64,000 nucleotides of DNA from Caprella mutica (taxonomy: Eukaryota > Arthropoda > Malacostraca > Amphipoda > Caprellidae), in NCBI GenBank assembly GCA_947561585.1, contig CANNZV010003222.1, positions 54,750-118,749 on the forward strand. Direction: 5' to 3'. This document shows positions 57,401-64,000 of the stretch, piece after piece. The notes under the pieces are model-generated. The model had not been told where the DNA came from and made no database searches. It was given only the letters and a program-made list of their open reading frames with translations. Each line of letters starts with the position of its first letter. The first letter of the stretch is position 1. Both the position numbers and the translations under genes were made by a program.

Positions 57401-58405
57401 TCTGCAGCTCCAATCATAATTAAAGTCCGTACACTCACGTCTGAAGATCTGGATAAGAAGAGGAAAAAAGAAGAAGAGTTCAATAATACGAATAAAGACA
57501 GGAAGATTATAAAAATCAACACAATGAAGCAAAGGTTCATTCCAAGGAAAAAGAGTCAACCACAGAGTTCGGGAGAGAGTGAAGATGACTCCATGGAAGA
57601 GGAGGAGTTAGAAGATGAAGATATGGACAGTGATGGGGAAGAGGAGGAAGAAGATTTCGAAGAAGATATGGAAGAGGAATCTATGGATTTTGTGAAGCTT
57701 GAAAAGAAATTAGCTCCTGAACAGCCTGTAAATAATTGCACTTCTGCATTCAATAAGAAGATGATTGACATTTGTGCCACATCTTTGAAGTTATTGCAGC
57801 TGAGGAAACAACAGTTTATGAAAAATGAACTGAAGATGAAAATAGAAGGTCTCAAATTGATTTCTATTGGCAAATTTGTGAATTTAACCAACACCGTGAT
57901 CAAATCTGTGCGCACTGCTATTAGAGAAGAAGGAACCAGTCTCTCTGACTCCACATCTTTTGATGAGTATTTCATGGATGTGATGGACTCCATTTCTCTC
58001 TCTGGCAATGATGCATGTGAACTCAGTCACAAGGAGGCAGATGATTTGCTTAACTTTGTGAGGCAAGTGCCTTTCGGTAACGTGAAGAGAGCTCCCATGA
58101 GCAATGAGTTGATGTTCCTCAGTAATGTACTGGAGATGACGTCAACAGGTGACCGTAAAGATTCCTCAATGGATGAGGATGAACTCTTTGGTGACTATGA
58201 GGATGCTGAGGAAGAGGAGTATTATAACGACTCAATGTTAGAGGAGGAAGAGGAGGAGAATGAGGATGAAGATAATGAGGAACCAGTGCCTCCCAAGAAA
58301 TCCTTCACCCTGAACTCGGTGGGTAAACCTGCAGAAAAGAAAGATCCAAACGCTAAGAAAACAGGCGCTATTGTCACTGCAGCTGTCAAGAAAACCTCTA
58401 GATAG
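54437..58405 (+). CDS. Charged low-complexity predicted nuclear protein, three coding exons
   Basis: Coding exons are 54437-54503, 55063-55125 and 55272-58405; donors GTGAGT and GTGAGT, acceptors CCTCTAG and TTACTAG. Joined they give 1087 residues. The ATG follows an acceptor-like TTTCTTTCAG at 54423, so a noncoding upstream exon is likely. Residues about 5-22 (RKSRREPKLSQRFKEFLE) and 589-608 (RRSRRQPKITERMKEFL) are two copies of one motif. Residues about 149-320 hold eight KRQPKPTPKK-type repeats spaced by acidic linkers. RGRGGKRGRGRGR at about 335-350 resembles RGG or AT-hook-like DNA/RNA-binding patches. Acidic tracts lie at about 138-148, 818-850 and 1011-1048. Residues about 866-1000 are the only non-repetitive, probably helical part (FNKKMIDICATSLKLLQLRK onward). 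Composition suggests a nuclear, chromatin- or nucleolus-associated protein. The family is not recognised. Confidence 0.9.
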
Positions 58406-58480
58406 TTAAATGGAAAGGTATAAGAGAACTCTCTAGATAGTTAAATGGAAAGGTATGACTTGAAGAGAACTCCTAACCCT
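58396..58480 (+). repeat. 35-bp duplication spanning the stop codon
   Basis: CTCTAGATAGTTAAATGGAA followed by AGGTAT starts at 58396 and again at 58431; a third partial match (AAGAGAACTC) follows. The TAG stop (58403-58405) lies in the first copy, and the second copy repeats the end of the coding sequence in the 3' untranslated region. Confidence 0.9.
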
Positions 58481-58797
58481 CTAAATGGTTAGTACTAACA
58501 AGTTGGATAAGCACAACACTATTCTCCAAATGGTACATATTTGCATTGTTTTAGTATGTATAATTTCTGATGTCAATTACTAAAAAATAATACTATACAA
58601 GTTGGCTTATTTATTTCTCTGTTATGTGAACTTTAGTTCAAGTAAAATACTGTTGGAATATGTAAATTGCGCAGCAGTTGAACTAAATCTGTTATAATAG
58701 TTAATTTACTCCAATTTAGGCATAAATTCTCTTATTATTTTCACTCGATTCTAAAGCTCAAATTTGTGAAATGTTTCTTTTGTTTGGATGAGGATTA

Positions 58798-58803
58798 AAT
58801 AAA
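58798..58803 (+). terminator. Polyadenylation signal AATAAA, candidate
   Basis: First canonical AATAAA after the stop codon, about 390 bases downstream; a second stands at 58865-58870. Either could end the transcript of the charged-protein gene. Confidence 0.5.
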
Positions 58804-58870
58804 ATTCAACATTCAAACGGCTTAATCACTTTACTGAAATCATCATTTTAAGCTGTTTTAAATTAATAAA

Positions 58871-60958
58871 ATGTATGTTAATTTCAGACCCAAGTTATTT
58901 CAATCTTATTAGCTAGGGATCTTTCTTATAATATTTCAAACGGAAAAAAAACAGCTGATGATGTCCAATGATTTAGCAACAATTTTCTATGAATTTATTA
59001 CAGCTTATTTAGCATTCATTTCACTATCTTAAGTCTAGCAGTTTTCTTTCATTTTTTATATAAGTTTGAGATTTCTGTGACGCATGTTTTACCCTAAATA
59101 CACCCGTCTGTTTAATGTACAGTGTATTTAGACTGTAAATAGTGTACATAATTTGAGTTGCCCCGTGTGCTTAGATTTAAGAGTCCATGGTTGATGTAGT
59201 TATATTGTATATTAATATAGTTTGTTTGGTTAGTTTTTATGGAGTATCTATAGATAATATGGACGATTGCGAGACAACAATTTAAAGAAGAAATTGGTTA
59301 TTTATATTTGAATTGATTAGTTTATCCTATTATAATATATATGATGGTGTAGAATTATGATGCACAATCTATGGTATCGCAAACCAGTTCTAAGGTAGTA
59401 AAAGTTTCATGGTACCTGTTTATAATAATTATTTTGCGTAGTTTTAAAACCTCTTCTTGGTTAATTTTCTCTCTTTTTAGAAATGTGAATAAAGGAAATC
59501 GATATTACTGTTCTTTTCACTGTAACCTTGATACAGCCTGGCACTATTTCATTAACAGAGTTGCCTAGAGTCGCAACTTGCAGAGCTATTCACTATGAGT
59601 TAATTCAGTTATTTGCAACAATAAGATGAGGACTTGATTGTTATTTTACCCTCAAGAGAGGATTTGATTCGACTGAGGAATTAAATCCTTCAAATAAATA
59701 GACTGGAAGAGGAAGTAGAGAAAATGAAGGTGAAGAACTAGACTGCTCTTCAATTTGGGGAATTTGAAGATTTCGATAAGTTGCTCTCAACTAACTTCCA
59801 ACTGTGGAACAAATGAAAACTTTGACCATTACAAGGTAACTTTTGGAGAGGAAAATACAGCTACGTTTACGGTGTGATGATGGATAGCTATTTAAAGTGT
59901 AGCGTCTGTTGATCTTTAATGTCTAATAGTTATAGCAGTATATTTTCACGTATGTCTTTGTTGGTTTAATTTGAAATTTTACATCCAGTAACTATATGAT
60001 CTTTGCTCAGAGAGAGATTCTGATTAAAATTTAAGGATTACATTCCATAGCAGCATCCATTTGCTTTTCAGTCGCTAATCTTAATTTAATAATAGTTGAA
60101 AGTGTTAGGAGAGAAGCTGGTTTAGTGAATTAACTAATCTTGTTTAAAAACTCGTTGAATCGTGCATCTACAATTCGTCTTGATGACGTCATGTATAAGA
60201 TAATTTCTCTTCTAATGTCATCATATCTCTCTCTGTTTATTTTCCTATGTTTATTTTACTCAAATAATCAATCTTATTTGGACCCATTTAAGATTTCTCA
60301 CGTTAAGCAAATTGAAGAAAATCCGAAGCATTAATTTGAATATAGAATCAGTACCAGTTTGTTTAGTCTTAATTGAATTTGAGGACTTATGTCTATATAT
60401 TAAAGAAAATTCACAATTAATTGTATCTATTACCAACATATATTTAATAAATATAAATTTCAAATTTTGGTTATAGGTACATACCTGAAAAGGCGGCTAT
60501 AGCTATAGGCTATATAGCAACGTTCTTATTAAATACATTAGACTCCTCTTGTTTTAATCTAGTTATATTTTATTACTATTGTATTATCTCGCTCATAATT
60601 AGAAAATAGACACAGAAATAGGTCTAACAATTCAAACTGTAAACTGATAACCAAAGTTGCGTGTGTCTTTCACGATGCAATGCAGTAAGCAGTTGAGAAT
60701 TAAGTTGCGCTCTCGTCCGTTCAAGTGGCCATGTTTTGTTTTGGGTTGTGCAGCTGTGCTATACGTGACCATCTTTGATATCTCCTTTCTAAAGTTAGGT
60801 AGGCATTCATCTGTAGGTTCTTCATTCATATAAGGTAATATTCCTTGTATATTTAATTTTGTGTAACCTTAGACACATAAGCTTCGTAAAATAAATTGGA
60901 TAACTAGGTAGCTAGGTATATAGATAATATATTCGCTAGAAGACATAATAATGGCCCT
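58871..60958. other. Downstream intergenic region, no convincing gene
   Basis: Possibly part of a long 3' untranslated region at the start. A 65-codon minus-strand frame at 60632-60829 contains LNGRERNLILN. It reminded me of N-terminal segments of some DDE-transposase-like proteins, but the match is from memory and too short to call. Other frames show nothing. Confidence 0.4.
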
Positions 60959-60966
60959 GAGCCCAT

Positions 60967-61482
60967 GATACGTATCTAAAAGCTGAGCGGCGCACACCAG
61001 AACGGCGCACCAGATTACGGCGCACCACTGTACATTCTATTAGATAGGTACCTAATTCTAATTGTCGTATCAAATTCATGTCTGACGCCTGACGGTACCT
61101 GAATCCAATGTTTATACTACACAGTTTAATTATTCGATTGAGATGTTTAATTTGGAATAGAAAATAAAATTCATCATAGAAAACTGTATTTGTAATTTTA
61201 TGGGGTAACTATTGTAAACTTCCAGTCTGAGGTGTAAATAAAAACTTATCAGTTAGCCGTTAGGTAGATGTATCGGGGGGCGTGCCGCCCCCCGAACCCC
61301 CCTGCCAGGTCATTAAACAATCATGAAGTGTGCAGAACAACAAACTACCGGATACAACACACTACATAACAGTTTTTCACATTGAGGTCATTAATAGAAA
61401 GTACAGTGGTGCGCCGTATTGTGGTGCGCCGTATTGTAGTGCGCCGTAATGTGGTGCGCCGCTCAGCTTTTAGATACTTATG
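60967..61482 (+). mobile_element. Element X, uninterrupted copy, 8-bp TSD
   Basis: Ends GATACGTATCTAAAAGCTGA and its near inverse TCAGCTTTTAGATACTTATG. Perfect duplication GAGCCCAT at 60959-60966 and 61483-61490. Subterminal GGCGCACCA is repeated three times at left and TGCGCC four times at right. It contains one module G. It is 516 bp and noncoding. Confidence 0.9.
61268..61355 (+). repeat. GC-hairpin module G, copy 5 (best preserved)
   Basis: CGGGGGGCGTGCCGCCCCCC hairpin (7-base arms GGGGGGC/GCCCCCC), AACCCCCCTGCCAGGTCATT, AACAATCATGAAGTGTGCAG, AACAAACTACCGGATACA. Confidence 0.9.
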
Positions 61483-61649
61483 GAGCCCATAGACGTTCCA
61501 CGCCAAGGGCCCAAGATCTTGATTCTGTGATCCATGTTTCAACTGCTGGCAAACTGTGAGCCGAAATTTCACAAAAAATCTGCTCCAATTCAATTCTTAC
61601 TTTTTTTATTCAGGAATTTTAAGCCAAATTTAACATAGGGTCACGCAGG

Positions 61650-61990
61650 CCACTCTGGAAAAAGTAGTCTCTTCTGATGGATTAATTACTCTGTTGCAGT
61701 TTAGCAAACCTTATAATACAGTAATAAATTAATGGGAACTGCATAATCCACAGCATTTAGCCTATAAAATTCATCTGTTAGCCCAGTCTGCAGAATATGG
61801 GAGATATTTGGGATATTCTCTCCGAACACTTTTGAATTAATTCCTATATTTACATTAATTTTGCTACGAACACTTCTGAATTAATTCCTATATTTACATT
61901 AATTTTGCTACGAACAGAATAAGAGATCTCTACGAACAATTTATCAGTTTCTGCAGACTGGCTGTTAGCCAAAGGTATTTTCCAGAGTGG
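61650..61990 (-). mobile_element. S-family MITE, middle level of the nest
   Basis: Ends CCACTCTGGAAAAAGTAG and GGTATTTTCCAGAGTGG. Target duplication CACGCAGG (61642-61649) / CACACAGG (61991-61998), one mismatch. It is itself interrupted at 61783. Confidence 0.88.
61783..61961 (+). mobile_element. T-family MITE, subclass III, innermost level, 8-bp TSD
   Basis: Ends CCAGTCTGCAGAATATGGGA and CAGTTTCTGCAGACTGG. Perfect duplication CTGTTAGC at 61775-61782 and 61962-61969. CGAACA occurs four times. The core TTCCTATATTTACATTAATT occurs twice in a 43-bp tandem duplication. It is 179 bp. Confidence 0.93.
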
Positions 61991-62284
61991 CACACAGGTA
62001 AATTGCGGCCCTTTAATTTTTAATTGCGGCCCTCTCAAAAGAGTCTCTAAAACATTCTGAACTGAAATTACATTGAAATGTTGCATACCTATCCTAAGAA
62101 GCGCAATGGATGCTATTATTTATTAATTTAAGTTTTTAACGAGTGTTTTGAATCTATGATGTTCCTGTTGTTAGAGGCCGCAGTTAGTTAGTGTGCCGCA
62201 ATTTACCTGCTTGACCCTACCTAGGTACCATACTAGAGACTAGATGGTCTAGGACTCTAGAGTCCTAGACTCCAGTCTTCAAAG

Positions 62285-62590
62285 CCAGTCTGCAGAAATA
62301 AGAATATGGGAAATATTTGGGATATTCCGATATTCTTTCTGAACAATTTTGAATTTATTCCTATACCTATTTACATTAATTTAAATTTTGCTACGAACAG
62401 TCAAACACCCAGACTGCAGGAACTGGTAAACTGTTCTCCAAGAAATCCTCTATTTTGGCTTCAGTTCTCAATTAAATACATGTAAATATAGGAGGAAATT
62501 AAGGATTGTTTGCACAGAAAATGTTAAAAATGTCCCATATTCTGCAGACTGGTCAAACACTTCTGAACAGTGAACACTCCATATAGATAT
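62285..62590 (+). mobile_element. T-family subclass III copy, interrupted
   Basis: CCAGTCTGCAGAAATAAG ... GGGATATTCCGATATTC ... TTTGCTACGAACAG runs to the insertion at 62409. After it TTCTGAACAGTGAACACTCC may be the remaining right part. The right end is lost. Confidence 0.6.
62409..62552 (+). mobile_element. T-family MITE, subclass IV, 8-bp TSD
   Basis: Ends CCAGACTGCAGGAACTGG and GTCCCATATTCTGCAGACTGG, 144 bp. Perfect duplication TCAAACAC at 62401-62408 and 62553-62560. Confidence 0.93.
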
Positions 62591-62591
62591 A

Positions 62592-63086
62592 CCAGTCTGT
62601 ATTCAGTTCACAAAATTCCACTGACTTTCTGAAAAACCTGAAAAAATCCACCATAAATTTCCAGTAATTTGGCTGATCCACCATCATTTTATGATTTTAC
62701 CCATTTTTCCACTGAAAATTAACCAGTCTGCAGAATGTGTCTTTTCTCCCGCAGAGATTTTAATTTGAGAGACAGTTACTCTCTGACTCACAGTAGCAGA
62801 TTCAGAATCTCCCGCAGCTAAATTAATGGTAACATAGGAATTGATTCAAAATCTCTCCGCAGCTAAATTAATGGTAACACAGAAATTAATTCAAGATCTC
62901 CCGCAGAGATCTCAAATTTCTAAAAATTCAATCAAACACTCCCGCAGAGAGTCTTGGAAAAATGTTCCATATTTTGCAGACTGGAAAATTAATGGTAACA
63001 TCATAACATAAACATAGGAATAAATAGCTAAAAATCCACTGACTTAGCCAGAATCAATTTACCATGAAGTACAGTCTTGAGTCTGG
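62592..63086 (+). mobile_element. T-family MITE, subclass I, interrupted
   Basis: Starts CCAGTCTGTATTCAGTTCAC with TCCAC(T/C) motifs, then is split at 62723. It resumes at 62985 with the core AATTAATGGTAACATC and ends near ACCATGAAGTACAGTCTTG. Confidence 0.78.
62723..62984 (+). mobile_element. T-family MITE, subclass II, 8-bp TSD
   Basis: Ends CCAGTCTGCAGAATGTGTC and TTCCATATTTTGCAGACTGG. Perfect duplication AAAATTAA at 62715-62722 and 62985-62992. CTCCCGCAG-type motif five times. It landed at the family core of the subclass I host. Confidence 0.93.
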
Positions 63087-63117
63087 TCCCTATATTTTCA
63101 TTAATTTTGTTACAATC

Positions 63118-63290
63118 CCAATCTGCAGAAAAAAATTAACAAAAAATCTGACCCAAGCCAATTTCAAATTTGGCTCTTTTTTTGAAAATTGCAAGCCAAA
63201 ATTAACATGGGAACATAGGAATTAATTCAAAATTTAATCCAATTAAACATATCTGAGTTTTGGCCATGGTATATTCCACCGACTTGTCGG
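63118..63290 (+). mobile_element. T-family-like element, subclass V
   Basis: CCAATCTGCAGAAAAAAATT start, GCCAATT and GCCAAAATT motifs, and the core variant AACATGGGAACATAGGAATT. The right end is not defined. Confidence 0.6.
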
Positions 63291-63494
63291 TGGAATTTTT
63301 TTCATTGAAAATAATATTCTGACAAAGTCGGTAGATATTTAGCTATTTATTCCTTACCATTAATTTTCGGTGGAAAAATGGGCAAAATGTTGGTGGATCA
63401 TCCAAATTACTGGAAATTTATGGTGGATTTTCTCGGCTTTTTCAAAAAGTCAGTGGAATTTTGTGCACCAGCCAGTGCACCAAATACAGACTGG
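63265..63494 (-). mobile_element. T-family MITE, subclass I, head of an inverted pair
   Basis: GGTGGA motifs repeated, core TTATTCCTTACCATTAATTT, end GCACCAAATACAGACTGG. GCACCAGCCAGTGCACC near the end shows a small duplication of the tip. Confidence 0.75.
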
Positions 63495-63536
63495 ATCCAA
63501 GTGATAAACCATATCCAAACTCGCCATTTTAATGGC

Positions 63537-63735
63537 CCAGTCTGTATTTGGTGCACAAAATTCCACTGACTTTTTGAAAAAGCTTAAAAAATCCAGTTTA
63601 ATCCACCATAAATTTCCAGTAATTTTGCTGATCCAGTATACACCAGCATTTCACCCATTTTTCCACTGAAAATTAATGGTAACATAGGAATAAATAACTA
63701 AAAATCCATCAACTTTGCCAGAATATTATTTTCAA
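63537..63735 (+). mobile_element. T-family MITE, subclass I, tail of an inverted pair
   Basis: Starts CCAGTCTGTATTTGGTGCAC and mirrors 63265-63494 across a 42-bp spacer. The right end fades at TATTATTTTCAATACC. Confidence 0.8.
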
Positions 63736-63739
63736 TACC

Positions 63740-64000
63740 TAGTTTCAGAGAATGTTCATTGAGTCGCCAATGTATCCTTTTTTTCAAAAATAAGTCAACA
63801 TAAATTAGTAATGTAGTTGCCAGTCGTCATAATTTAATTCCAATTTTGAAAGTGGACAATATACTACCTATATTATTATAACTACCTAAATTAATTGAGA
63901 GCGTATCAGCCAATCAGAGAGAGGCATACAACTGAATGAACTGATACCAGCCAATCACAGAGAGCCTGAGAGAGGCGTACTTTCTTTCATAGTTATTCAT
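63740..64000. other. Intergenic; imperfect ~50-bp direct repeat with CCAAT boxes
   Basis: GTATCAGCCAATCAGAGAGA with GGCATAC (about 63904) and GATACCAGCCAATCACAGAG with AGGCGTAC (about 63944) are related. The window ends here. Confidence 0.6.

Larger units (their letters stand above)
61638..62217 (+). mobile_element. R-family MITE, outermost of a three-level nest
   Basis: TA (61636-61637), GGGTCACGCAGG, then, after the insert, TAAATTGCGGCCCTTTAATT ... GCCGCAATTTACCTGCTTGACCC and TA (62218-62219). Without the insert it is collinear with 39289-39524. Confidence 0.88.

Noticed and set aside
56959..58066. Further minus-strand frames opposite the large exon
   Set aside because: Same antisense effect of the charged composition.
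60632..60829. Minus-strand frame containing LNGRERNLILN, transposase-like
   Set aside because: Too short and the resemblance is from memory only; no catalytic motif nearby. Kept as a note in the intergenic entry.
36662..61355. Helitron 3' ends (GC hairpin near an end)
   Set aside because: The hairpin of module G is not followed by a consistent CTRR terminus in either orientation, and no 5' TC end or A/T insertion was seen.

Overview
The window is AT-rich eukaryotic nuclear DNA, almost certainly from an invertebrate animal. It has GT-AG introns, one long intron-containing gene, no bacterial gene organisation and a very high load of minisatellites and short inverted-repeat transposons. Species cannot be read from the sequence. 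A degraded dispersed repeat at 8.2-9.2 kb resembles repeats I associate with aquatic invertebrates, which is weak evidence. I see no rRNA, tRNA, CRISPR array or intact transposase gene.

Layout. 0-22.9 kb is intergenic. It holds a dispersed TA-flanked MITE family (here called M, 17 copies in the window), minisatellites with periods of 24, 55, 40, 31/26, 33, 19, 38 and 33 bp, a TIR element at 8.4-9.05 kb (U) and a gene remnant at 5.5-5.7 kb. 23.0-35.05 kb is a single 12-kb array of a 24-bp unit (about 500 copies) with kilobase-scale internal duplications. 36.9-42.05 kb holds a 32-bp minisatellite interrupted by a 4.15-kb TIR element (K-long), beside its 492-bp deletion derivative (K-short). K-long carries other nested elements and a small spliced, possibly coding gene (39.88-40.23 kb). 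42.3-47 kb has two more minisatellites. 48.4-53.4 kb and 61.5-63.75 kb are dense nests of non-autonomous hAT-like elements with 8-bp target duplications; insertion order can be read off directly in several places.

The one clear gene lies at 54437-58405 on the + strand. It has three coding exons and encodes a 1087-residue, highly charged, low-complexity protein with KRQPKPTPKK-type repeats, an RGRG patch, long acidic tracts and a helical C-terminal region. I predict it is nuclear or chromatin-associated but do not recognise the family.

The other long open frames are by-products of tandem repeats whose period is a multiple of three, antisense shadows of the charged gene, or frames across MITEs. 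The most interesting content is the transposon biology. One class of hAT-like MITEs (T) shares its ends and a central core, but each subclass carries its own multiply repeated short motif. Nested insertions come with target duplications and in one case an intact empty site. A TA-flanked element appears to carry a spliced gene fragment, and a 40-bp perfect palindrome is present in one of two related copies.
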